Shown: one piece after another, positions 1 to 7,323 of the stretch
Numbering within the stretch: position 1 is the first letter of the stretch
Layout of the letters: every line of letters starts with the position of its first letter
Origin: Candidatus Goldiibacteriota bacterium
GTDB lineage: Bacteria > Oederibacteriota > PGYV01
Direction: 5' to 3'
Assembly: GCA_016937715.1 (NCBI GenBank)
Contig: JAFGWA010000025.1
Location: forward strand, 1-36,304
DNA: 36,304 nt
The notes under the pieces: model-generated
The model's input: only the letters and a program-made list of their open reading frames with translations
Databases searched by the model: none
What the model was told of the DNA's origin: nothing
Program-made: the position numbers and the translations under genes

Positions 1-60
1 GAGTTTACGATTAAGATGCAGCAAGAAACTGAAAAACAAGCACTTGGACTCCAGTTATGA

Positions 61-801
61 GTGGTCCAGAAAAAGGGGTATGGTCAGATGGTTATGAAAA
101 TAGAGGTGGTTGGTAAGACAGGAACTTCTATATCGGTCATCCGAGCCTCTATCAGGGCGGCAGTTATTACTTTGCCTTTCTTTTTAAACAATATGAGTCT
201 CCCTTATGACTTAGCTATGAATCCGGTTTTTATGACTCTGATTTCTATCGTGATATTCGGAGGTATGTTTACCGTTTTATATTTTTTTACCGTAAACAGG
301 GCAACTAAGCAGTCTATACATGACGTGATTACGGAGACTTATGTCGTAAACAGTCAGTCCGCGGTTAAGACTGTGGAAGGGAAAATACAGCTATATAAAT
401 ATGCCATTCTTGGAGTTTTGCTTATTGCTATATTCCATTTTGGACTTAATGCCCTTAACAGGCTTTCGCAGAAGGTGGAAATGACGGAGATGACAAAACT
501 AATGCAGATTATCGCGGCTAAATCAGACCTTTACGTTACCGGCGTCCAGGAAAACACTACGACCGTGACAGGTGTATTAAATTCGGATAGCAGTAAGGTT
601 AATTCGTTAATTGTGTCAGGGATGCCTAAAGAACCTAAGGACAATTACAATGAAAGTGCGGTGAAGATAGTAAAGATTGTCAGGGATAATTATAATCTTA
701 ACGGTATTGATAAGATAACTATAAAATTTAATGTGGGTTATGACATTGGGATATCGTCTAGCTGGAAGACGGTAAATATCAGTGAAGATGTAAAAAAATA
801 A
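61..801 (+). CDS. RDD-family membrane protein, N-terminally incomplete
   Basis: The product matches the C-terminal half of an RDD domain: a glycine-rich 'GQMVMKIEVVGKTGTS' stretch, an 'ASIRAA' segment, hydrophobic helices, then 'TKQSIHDVITETYVV', the usual end of RDD domains. A further helix near residues 110-130 and a soluble C-terminal tail follow. RDD proteins are poorly understood inner-membrane proteins. The first RDD helix, with its Arg-Asp signature, is missing. A TGA at 58-60 lies directly before the GTG in the same frame, and I see no clear Shine-Dalgarno site. Either the gene is frameshifted near the window edge and is a pseudogene, or it is a short variant starting at the GTG or at the ATG at 88 or 94. 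The family call is fairly sure; the start and integrity are not. Confidence 0.55.
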   Translation: MVQKKGYGQMVMKIEVVGKTGTSISVIRASIRAAVITLPFFLNNMSLPYDLAMNPVFMTLISIVIFGGMFTVLYFFTVNRATKQSIHDVITETYVVNSQSAVKTVEGKIQLYKYAILGVLLIAIFHFGLNALNRLSQKVEMTEMTKLMQIIAAKSDLYVTGVQENTTTVTGVLNSDSSKVNSLIVSGMPKEPKDNYNESAVKIVKIVRDNYNLNGIDKITIKFNVGYDIGISSSWKTVNISEDVKK

Positions 802-913
802 TTTGTAGGGTATGGACAAATCATTTTTTATTCCGGAAATGATAATTGGGTTGCGAGTTGGATTTTGCTTGTGTATTCATTTTTGTAAACATATTTATAA
901 AAACGGAGAGGGT

Positions 914-1420
914 ATGTCGGTTAAATATAAGGCAATTGTAATATTTTTAATTTTAATTTTTCTCTCTATATATTTATTTATGCCTGTCATTTGGAATGAC
1001 AAAGAAATTGATAAGCGATTTTATGATAGGTTGTTTGAGTTGCACGGAGAAGATATGGAGTCGGAGTATGGTATGTTAAGGGATTATAAATATAAAGTTC
1101 GCGCAACGGACGAGATGTCTATGTTGTTTGAAAGGAAGGGAAATAACATGGTTTTAATGTATAGAAAGAAATTCGATGAGAATATTCCGTGGTTTAAAGA
1201 GAAAAAATTTTTCAGGATTGCTTCTGAAATGAACTATCTGGTAATGGCATATGATCTGGAGCGTTTATACATTGGTAAACAAAAAATAATCATTGAAAAA
1301 AGGAAAGGGAATAAACCTATTTGTTTGTACACTGCTGATAGCTTTGAAAAACCAAAAAACGGATCAGATAGTAAATATACAGTATTAAATAATGATTGGG
1401 TGCAAATTGAAAAATACTAA
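914..1420 (+). CDS. Small single-pass membrane-anchored protein, unrecognised
   Basis: I do not recognise this family. The protein has about 168 residues. It begins with a basic MSVKYK followed by a hydrophobic helix (about residues 7-24), then a charged soluble domain rich in Lys, Glu, Met and aromatic residues. This suggests an N-terminal signal anchor with the remainder outside the cytoplasm. I chose the ATG at 914 because GGAGAGGG lies directly upstream and the hydrophobic helix then sits at the N terminus. An in-frame ATG at 812 would add an unlikely Cys-rich leader. The gene is AT-rich and lies in the same low-GC block as its neighbours. Confidence 0.6.
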   Translation: MSVKYKAIVIFLILIFLSIYLFMPVIWNDKEIDKRFYDRLFELHGEDMESEYGMLRDYKYKVRATDEMSMLFERKGNNMVLMYRKKFDENIPWFKEKKFFRIASEMNYLVMAYDLERLYIGKQKIIIEKRKGNKPICLYTADSFEKPKNGSDSKYTVLNNDWVQIEKY

Positions 1421-1427
1421 AGAAATT

Positions 1428-1820
1428 ATGCGTGATTTTTTTAATTTAGAGAGGAATTTTGAAGCTTTGCTGGATTTTGTATTTTTTTCTTTGTGCTTGT
1501 CTGCGCAGATTTTTCTGATAACACAGACATTTGCAAAGTATAATATATTTGTTCTTGTTTTTAGTATGTGTATTTTGTCGTTGTTCGTTTTGCTAAGTTT
1601 ATTTCTTGTAATAAGGCGTCTGAAGGTTTTGATGGCTGTTAATTTGATTCTAGTGGGTTTGATTGTTTTAATAAATTCCTTAATGGTAATAACGGATTTC
1701 AGGCTTTTGTTGGATATTAATGTGATAACATATATATATTCCGAGTATTTTATTTCGCTTATTTCATATGTGTTTTTAATTATTTATGGCATTGATTTAT
1801 ACCTGAAAGTTAAAAAATGA
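1428..1820 (+). CDS. Four-helix integral membrane protein, unrecognised
   Basis: About 131 residues are dominated by four hydrophobic segments, separated by short basic loops such as 'VIRRLKVL', with a basic C terminus (YLKVKK). No enzyme motif is visible. The ATG at 1428 follows the upstream stop by seven bases, which suits translational coupling; an in-frame ATG at 1392 would overlap the upstream gene by 29 bases. Neither start has a good Shine-Dalgarno site. It probably forms a small transcription unit with the genes on either side. Function is unknown. Confidence 0.55.
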   Translation: MRDFFNLERNFEALLDFVFFSLCLSAQIFLITQTFAKYNIFVLVFSMCILSLFVLLSLFLVIRRLKVLMAVNLILVGLIVLINSLMVITDFRLLLDINVITYIYSEYFISLISYVFLIIYGIDLYLKVKK

Positions 1821-1873
1821 CAATTAAGTAGTTGAGAACATACTATTGCCTTTAAATCAATGCGAGGAGTGTC

Positions 1874-2419
1874 ATGAGAGACGATGGTGGAAAATTTGAC
1901 TGGCAGGTTGCCGGCAAAGCAGTATTAGCATTCATATATTTGGGTTATGTTTTTTTGTTAAGTTATTTAAATGCTTTAAATTCTTGTGTCGGTTCGGGTG
2001 GGACAGGATTTTCTGAGGGTCTTTTATTGCTTGGAACTTTATTCTTAACTGTGCCTCTTGTGCTTACGGCGATAACAATTCTGTTTGTTAATAAAATTAG
2101 AATTTATCTCTCAGAGAAAACTATAAATCCGAAGAAAAGTGAGTCAATGTATATTTTTGAAATAAATTTTAGAGTGCTGGCTGCTGTGATAATAGTGCTT
2201 TTATCGCTGTTTTTAATTTATGATGAATCGAATTCTTTAACGGGAATTATTAGCCAAGTGATATTTTTACTAATGAGCCTTTCGGTAGTTATATTATACT
2301 CTTTCCTGATCTTTAAAAAGAATAAGTCAATTAGGACTTTGGGGAGTTTAATGTATACTTGGTGCATTGGGAATGTGTTTTATATGGTTTTGACATTTTT
2401 ATTTTCACTCAATTGTTAG
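1874..2419 (+). CDS. Multi-pass membrane protein, unrecognised
   Basis: The 181-residue product has an N-terminal cytoplasmic-looking stretch (MRDDGGKFDWQ) and about five hydrophobic segments. A Gly/Ser-rich loop with a Cys (NSCVGSGGTG) lies between the first two. The ATG has GAGGAGTG upstream. I see no catalytic or transport signature. The gene has the same AT-rich codon use as the two genes before it, so the three may have been acquired or may evolve together. Confidence 0.55.
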   Translation: MRDDGGKFDWQVAGKAVLAFIYLGYVFLLSYLNALNSCVGSGGTGFSEGLLLLGTLFLTVPLVLTAITILFVNKIRIYLSEKTINPKKSESMYIFEINFRVLAAVIIVLLSLFLIYDESNSLTGIISQVIFLLMSLSVVILYSFLIFKKNKSIRTLGSLMYTWCIGNVFYMVLTFLFSLNC

Positions 2420-2469
2420 CGTTTAGATATATCTAACTGATGCCTCATTTCCATGGGTTAAAAGATGCG

Positions 2470-2507
2470 CTGATATTTACTATCAATTATATGGTAAAAT
2501 TTATTAC
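2470..2507 (+). promoter_or_regulatory. Weak promoter just upstream of the GNAT gene
   Basis: TAAAAT at 2495-2500 lies only seven bases before the ATG at 2508, and no Shine-Dalgarno site is visible. A weak -35 (CTGATA, 2470-2475) sits 19 bases upstream. If this -10 is used, the transcript would start at or next to the start codon, giving a leaderless mRNA. Confidence 0.3.
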
Positions 2508-3251
2508 ATGCCAAACAACCAGGATTTGATACAGAAAATAGAGGATATATCATTTAATGCCATGCCTGCTTTAAAACAGGTGATGTATGACGGCTGGCTT
2601 CTGCGGTTTGCGGGCGGTTATACAAGACGCGCCAATTCTGTTAATCCGCTGTACCATTCAAATATAGAAACCTTAAGTAAAATCAAATACTGCGAACAGG
2701 CTTATCAAAGGGAAAATCTGCCGCTGATTTTTAAAATGACAGAAATAGCGCGGCCGGGTGAACTTGATTCTGTGCTTGAAGGGCAGGGTTATAAAAAATC
2801 CGATTCTGTTTCCGTACAGACCGCCGCTATAGCCGGAATAAAACCCGATATTGAAGCTGAAGAAATGGTTGTGCCCGATGATAAGTGGACGCAAGAGTAT
2901 CTGAAAATGGCAGGGTATGATATTAAGTTTATGAAAACTGTTCAAACGCTTGCTGCTTCAACCATATCAGAAAAAGCATTCATGCGCATCACCGTAAAAG
3001 ATGAAACTGTGGCTGTTGGTTATGCCGCGGTGGAAGACGGGTTTACCGGAATTTATGACCTGGCTGTCACGCAAAAGTACAGGCAGAAGGGGTATGGAAG
3101 GCAGATGATGTTTAACCTGCTTGAATTCGGCAGAAAAAACGGCGCGCAAAAAGCTTACCTGCAGGTGATTGAAACAAATAAACCGGCGTTAGCCCTTTAT
3201 TCTTCGCTGGGATTTAAAGAAGCATATAAATACTGGTACAGAACCAAATAA
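2508..3251 (+). CDS. GNAT-family N-acetyltransferase
   Basis: The 247-residue protein should transfer an acetyl group from acetyl-CoA to an amine; the substrate is unknown. The N-terminal half carries 'DGWLLRFAGGYTRRANSV', typical of a GNAT subgroup with an extra N-terminal domain. The C-terminal half is the catalytic fold: 'GIYDLAVTQKYRQKGYGRQM' holds the acetyl-CoA pyrophosphate loop (Q/R-x-x-G-x-G). 'NKPALALYSSLGFKEAYKYW' is the conserved closing strand and helix. No signal peptide or membrane segment is present, so it should be cytoplasmic. No Shine-Dalgarno site precedes the ATG. Confidence 0.85.
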   Translation: MPNNQDLIQKIEDISFNAMPALKQVMYDGWLLRFAGGYTRRANSVNPLYHSNIETLSKIKYCEQAYQRENLPLIFKMTEIARPGELDSVLEGQGYKKSDSVSVQTAAIAGIKPDIEAEEMVVPDDKWTQEYLKMAGYDIKFMKTVQTLAASTISEKAFMRITVKDETVAVGYAAVEDGFTGIYDLAVTQKYRQKGYGRQMMFNLLEFGRKNGAQKAYLQVIETNKPALALYSSLGFKEAYKYWYRTK

Positions 3252-3288
3252 GCCGCAGTTTATATAATTCAATTACCAAAGGAGAATT

Positions 3289-4914
3289 ATGTTCCTTCCC
3301 GTAACAAAAGAAGAGATGCAGAAACTTGGCTGGAAGCAGTGCGATATTATACTTGTGACAGGCGACGCGTACATTGACAGCGCGTATATGGGTGTGGCTG
3401 TAATAGGCAATTATCTTGCGGCGCACGGCTATAAAGTGGGTGTTATTGCCCAGCCCGATTATCAGAGTGACGCGGATATAACCGCGCTTGGTGAGCCTGC
3501 CATATACTGGGGCGTCACAGGCGGAAGCGTGGATTCCATGGTGTCCAACTTTACCGCGTCATTAAAAAGAAGAAAGATGGACGACTTTACGCCGGGCGGG
3601 GTGAACAATAAAAGGCCTGATAATGCGTCTATTGTATACTGCAACCTTATCAGAAAATATTTTAAACAGACCAAGCCTATTGTGCTGGGCGGCATAGAGG
3701 CAAGCTTAAGGCGCATAGCGCATTATGACTATGTAAAAGATAACATCAAGCGCTCCATCCTTTTTGATGCCAAGGTGGATTATATTGTTTACGGCATGGG
3801 TGAAAAGACCTCTTTAAAACTGGCAGAAGCAATAAAAAACGGGGAAAATCCCGCAGAGCTGCGCGGGTTATGTTATATATCATCGGCAGTACCTGACGGC
3901 TATATTATAATTCCGTCATTTGAAGAATCAAAAGCGGACAAGGAAAAATTTCTTGAAATGTTTATGTCTTTTTATAAGAACGGACAGCTTGCAAATCCTA
4001 AAGGGCTTGTTCAAAAGCAGGACACAAGGTACCTGATACAGAACCCTCCGCAGGTTTATGACACATACGATATGGATGAAATTTACGGCCTTAATTATGA
4101 AAGGGACGCGCATCCGATATATAAAAATAAGGGTGTCATACGCGCCCTTGAAACTATCAGATTTTCCATTACCACCCACAGGGGATGTTTTGGAAACTGC
4201 AGTTTCTGTGCCATTTCATTACTTCAGGGGACTAAGATAATAGACAGAAGCGAAGAGTCCATTCTTAACGAGGCGCGTGAAATTGCGGCGCTGCCCGATT
4301 TTAAGGGGTACATTACCGACCTTGGCGGGCCCACTGCAAATATGTACGGCATGAATGAAAACGGGGAATTTAAAATTTCCCATAAAAGGCAGACAGCGCT
4401 GTTAAGAAAAATAAGGGAAATAAAAGGTATTAAAAAAGTTTTTGTGGCGTCCGGAATACGTTATGATTTGATATTTAGGGACAGGGAATTCGGCATGGAA
4501 TACCTTGAAGAGGTAACCGCGCACCATGTTTCCGGCCAGCTAAAAGTGGCGCCGGAACATTCGGACGAAAGAATACTTAAACTTATGAATAAGCCGGGCA
4601 GCCGCGACCTTATAAAATTCAAGGCTGAATTTGAAAAAGCAGGCAGTAAGAACGGCCTTAATCAGCATTTAACATATTACTTCATAGCGGCGTATCCGGG
4701 GTGCGGCGAGACGGAAATGAAAAGGGTGGCGTCTTTTGTAAAGGATGTCCTGGGGACAAAGGCGGAACAGGTTCAGATATTTACCCCCACGCCTTCCACA
4801 ATGGCCACTGCAATGTATTACACGGAAAAGAATCCTGAAACCGGGGAAAAATTATTTGTGGAAAAAAATATAGGCGCCAAAGAGTGGCAGAAACGCCTGT
4901 TAACCGGCGGATGA
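3289..4914 (+). CDS. ygiQ: YgiQ-type radical SAM protein
   Basis: A 541-residue radical SAM protein of the YgiQ/UPF0313 family, whose reaction is unknown. The N-terminal part begins with 'LPVTKEEMQKLGWKQCDII' and has a B12-binding-like region with 'GDAYIDSAYMGVAVIG' and 'VLGGIEASLRRIAHYDY'. The radical SAM [4Fe-4S] motif is C300-x3-C304-x2-C307 within 'HRGCFGNCSFCAI'. The C-terminal 'LKVAPEHSDERIL' and 'YFIAAYPGCGETEM' are typical of the family. It is shorter than the E. coli protein (over 700 residues) and lacks the long C-terminal tail, as do many homologues. An AAGGAG site precedes the ATG. The rluA-like gene starts four bases after its stop, so the two are probably co-transcribed. Confidence 0.93.
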   Translation: MFLPVTKEEMQKLGWKQCDIILVTGDAYIDSAYMGVAVIGNYLAAHGYKVGVIAQPDYQSDADITALGEPAIYWGVTGGSVDSMVSNFTASLKRRKMDDFTPGGVNNKRPDNASIVYCNLIRKYFKQTKPIVLGGIEASLRRIAHYDYVKDNIKRSILFDAKVDYIVYGMGEKTSLKLAEAIKNGENPAELRGLCYISSAVPDGYIIIPSFEESKADKEKFLEMFMSFYKNGQLANPKGLVQKQDTRYLIQNPPQVYDTYDMDEIYGLNYERDAHPIYKNKGVIRALETIRFSITTHRGCFGNCSFCAISLLQGTKIIDRSEESILNEAREIAALPDFKGYITDLGGPTANMYGMNENGEFKISHKRQTALLRKIREIKGIKKVFVASGIRYDLIFRDREFGMEYLEEVTAHHVSGQLKVAPEHSDERILKLMNKPGSRDLIKFKAEFEKAGSKNGLNQHLTYYFIAAYPGCGETEMKRVASFVKDVLGTKAEQVQIFTPTPSTMATAMYYTEKNPETGEKLFVEKNIGAKEWQKRLLTGG

Positions 4915-4917
4915 TAA

Positions 4918-5844
4918 TTGAAAAGTGAAAGGATTAATAATACAAAAACAGAGACCCGCCTTATTAAAGTCTCTTCCGGCGGCGAAAAACGGCTGGATAT
5001 TTACCTTAAAGACGCCGTCCCTGTAACCAGAAACAGGGCGCGCGCCATGATAGATGGCGGCAGGGTATTTGTAAACGGCGAAATCCAGTCAAAATACCAC
5101 CGGCTGGTCAGGTGCGGCGACGATGTGCAGTTTGATTTTCAGGTGAAAACCGGCATAGAAATTAACCCATTTGAAAAAGAGCTTGAAGTGGTTTATGAAG
5201 GTGATAATTTTATAGCGGTAAATAAACCCGCGGGAATGATAGTGCATCCCACCGGATACGGCGAACAGGACACACTGGTAAATGCGGCCGCGAATATGAA
5301 AAGGGGGGACACAGTCCACGCCATTAACCGCCTTGACAGGGATACCACAGGGATAGTGCTTCTGGCGTTTGATAAAAAAAAAGCGGCAGAGCTTGCACAA
5401 CTTATTAAAGGCAGGAATATATATAAAGAATATACATGCCTTGTCCACGGCAGGGTCGCGGGCAAAGGCAATATAAATCTGGAAATTTCAAATGGCGGCA
5501 ATGGCGCAAAATGCAGGCAGGCGGTGGAAACCGGAGGAAAAAGCGCGGCGACTGTTTATGAGCCAAAAGAAAATTATAAAGGCGCGACTCTGCTGAAAGT
5601 AATAATTAAGACAGGGCGCACACATCAGATAAGGGCGCACATGCAGTTCATAAAACACCAGATAATCGGGGATAAAACATACGGAGACCCGCAGCTTGAT
5701 GAAAAACTGCTGGGGGATAATGGTCCCAAACGGCAGTTATTGCACGCGGGGCTTATGGAATTTAAACTGAATAAACAGTTAGTATCAATTACAGCCCCGT
5801 TGCCCGAAGATTTTAAAAGCGCTCTGGAAGCGTTAAGCGTTTAG
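4918..5844 (+). CDS. RluA-family 23S rRNA pseudouridine synthase
   Basis: The enzyme isomerises uridine to pseudouridine in structured RNA, most likely large-subunit rRNA. Residues about 22-75 form an S4 RNA-binding domain ('RLDIYLKDAVPVTRNRARAM', 'GGRVFVNG'). The catalytic domain follows: 'VNKPAGMIVHP', then the active-site motif 'INRLDRDTTG' with catalytic Asp140, 'KEYTCLVHG', and 'IKTGRTHQIRAHM'. The length (308) is normal for the RluD/RluA group. The TTG at 4918 gives a product with an intact S4 domain. The exact target site cannot be read from the sequence. Confidence 0.93.
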   Translation: MKSERINNTKTETRLIKVSSGGEKRLDIYLKDAVPVTRNRARAMIDGGRVFVNGEIQSKYHRLVRCGDDVQFDFQVKTGIEINPFEKELEVVYEGDNFIAVNKPAGMIVHPTGYGEQDTLVNAAANMKRGDTVHAINRLDRDTTGIVLLAFDKKKAAELAQLIKGRNIYKEYTCLVHGRVAGKGNINLEISNGGNGAKCRQAVETGGKSAATVYEPKENYKGATLLKVIIKTGRTHQIRAHMQFIKHQIIGDKTYGDPQLDEKLLGDNGPKRQLLHAGLMEFKLNKQLVSITAPLPEDFKSALEALSV

Positions 5845-5927
5845 AATCATTTTTAAGTTTTTGTTTAATGAGTTTCTATCGCTTCTGCTTAAATGCTTAT
5901 AGCTTAATTCGATAGGTTTAACTGAAT

Positions 5928-5956
5928 TTGATATAATGATTTTAATCTGCTATATT
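5928..5956 (+). promoter_or_regulatory. Sigma-70-type promoter for the LacI-like gene
   Basis: A TTGATA -35 (5928-5933) and a TATATT -10 (5951-5956) are separated by exactly 17 bases. The expected start near 5963 leaves a short leader with a strong AAGGGGG ribosome site at 5972-5978 and the ATG at 5983. An AATTC...GAATT imperfect palindrome just upstream (about 5907-5928) could be an operator, but this is speculative. Confidence 0.55.
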
Positions 5957-5982
5957 TATAATAGAAACAAAAAGGGGGATTT

Positions 5983-6843
5983 ATGGATTACGAAGCAATA
6001 AAAAACGGGATTGATATAAGAGGCAAGGGGACAAATAATATTGTGGTGGTAAAGCCCGCCATTTATTCCGTATATGAAATGAATATATTAAGAAGTATAG
6101 AATCGTATCTGATTGAAACTGAAAAAAATCTTGTGGTGTATACCGCAAAAAACCAAAATGAAGTGGCTAAATCGCTTATGATGGATATTGCGGAAGAAAA
6201 AAAAGCTGACGGGGTTATTACGATAAATGTAAAGCCTGATGCCGGGCTTGTGGACGCGTATAAAAGGTTTGATCTTCCGCTGGTGATGATAGACGGCGGC
6301 ATAATGGGCGGGGTGAACTGCATAAATATTGATGATTTTCAAAGCGGTTATAAAGCGGCGGAGTATCTTATAAAAAAAGGAAGGCGCAGGATAGTGGTAA
6401 CCGCGGGCGACCCGCGTTATGGTTATTCGCAGGATGAAAGAATTAAAGGGTGCAGAAAAGCGTTTTATGATTTCGGTATCCCTGAATCGCGTTTTGAAAT
6501 TCTGGATTTGTTCCTGTACTCCAGGGAAGACGGGCTGTCCGCTTTTACGGATGTAATGAACTTCAGGCCCGACGCTGTTTTCTGCGCCAATGGCGACTAT
6601 TTTGCGTCAGGGCTTTTAGAACAGGCAAAGGAAAATGGTTTTGAAGTGCCTGAGAAAATCGCGGTAATAGGCCACGATGACACAGACCTTGCGGAAACAA
6701 TGAAAATAACAACAATGAGGCAGCCCGCTTCCAGTATGGGGGAAAAGGCGATGGAAGTTCTGTTTGAAAATCTATCCGGCAAAAACACCGATCCTGTTAA
6801 TATAGTCTATCAGACGGAACTGGTGGAAAGGGGAACGGCATAG
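5983..6843 (+). CDS. LacI/GalR-type sugar-sensor domain lacking the DNA-binding domain
   Basis: The 286-residue product aligns with the effector-binding core of LacI-family regulators. It contains 'ADGVITINV', 'LPLVMIDGG', 'VNCINIDDFQSGYKAAEYLI', 'GRRRIVVTAGD', 'RIKGCRKAF', 'PDAVFCANGDYFASGLLEQA' and 'EKIAVIGHDDTDLAE...TTMRQPASSMGEKAMEVLF'. LacI proteins are usually about 330-345 residues and begin with a 50-residue helix-turn-helix plus hinge. Here about 16 residues precede the first core strand. The 138 bases upstream hold a promoter and ribosome site rather than a broken HTH, so the truncation looks stable. There is no signal peptide, so it is not a secreted binding protein. It lies just upstream of a family 3 glycosidase, which suggests sugar sensing; how it signals is unclear. 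Confidence 0.85.
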   Translation: MDYEAIKNGIDIRGKGTNNIVVVKPAIYSVYEMNILRSIESYLIETEKNLVVYTAKNQNEVAKSLMMDIAEEKKADGVITINVKPDAGLVDAYKRFDLPLVMIDGGIMGGVNCINIDDFQSGYKAAEYLIKKGRRRIVVTAGDPRYGYSQDERIKGCRKAFYDFGIPESRFEILDLFLYSREDGLSAFTDVMNFRPDAVFCANGDYFASGLLEQAKENGFEVPEKIAVIGHDDTDLAETMKITTMRQPASSMGEKAMEVLFENLSGKNTDPVNIVYQTELVERGTA

Positions 6844-7258
6844 AAGGCACGAGGGACGGAAGTATTAAAGGCACGAGGGACGGAAGTATTAAAGGCGCGA
6901 GGGACGGAAGTATTAAAGGCGCGAGGGACAGATGTACGGATGCACGGAGGGACGGAAGAAAGGTCAAAAACATAATTAAAACCCATAAGTAATAATCTAA
7001 TAGAGTAGATAATAAAATAAAAGTCCATAGTTTAATAGAACGCGGAGAAGTTAAAAAAATACCGTAAGCCTTAGCCGTCCTTCTGTCCTTCTGTCCTTCT
7101 GTCCTTCTGTCCCTCTGTCCCTCTGTCCCTCCGTCCTTCTGTCCTTCTGTCCTTCTGTCCCTCTGTCCCTCCGTCCCTCCGTCCCTCCGTCCCTCCGTCC
7201 CTCTGTCCCTCCGTCCTTCTGTCCTTCTGTCCCTCCGTCCCTCTGTACTTTCGTCTTT
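6844..7258 (+). repeat. Octamer-array element E1, inverted arms, no gene inside
   Basis: The left arm begins directly after the stop codon at 6841-6843. It runs to about 6954 in perfect 8-base register, mostly as a 24-base unit of three octamers (GAGGGACG, GAAGTATT, AAAGGCRC). It ends with GATGTACG, GATGCACG and GAGGGACG. The right arm, 7075-7258, has 23 consecutive octamers in the inverted sense, mainly CTGTCCTT, CTGTCCCT and CCGTCCCT, without an indel. Between them about 120 AT-rich bases (6955-7074) hold no convincing gene. This is the longest right arm in the window. Long reverse-strand reading frames through it are simply the translated repeat. Confidence 0.9.
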
Positions 7259-7323
7259 TCCCCTTGAATATTCCCCCATATAATATTATCATTAATCCAA
7301 AATAAAACCCAAAAGGCGGAAAA

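Noticed and set aside
7075-7258. CRISPR array
   Set aside because: Units are 8 bases and directly tandem, with no spacers and no cas genes nearby.
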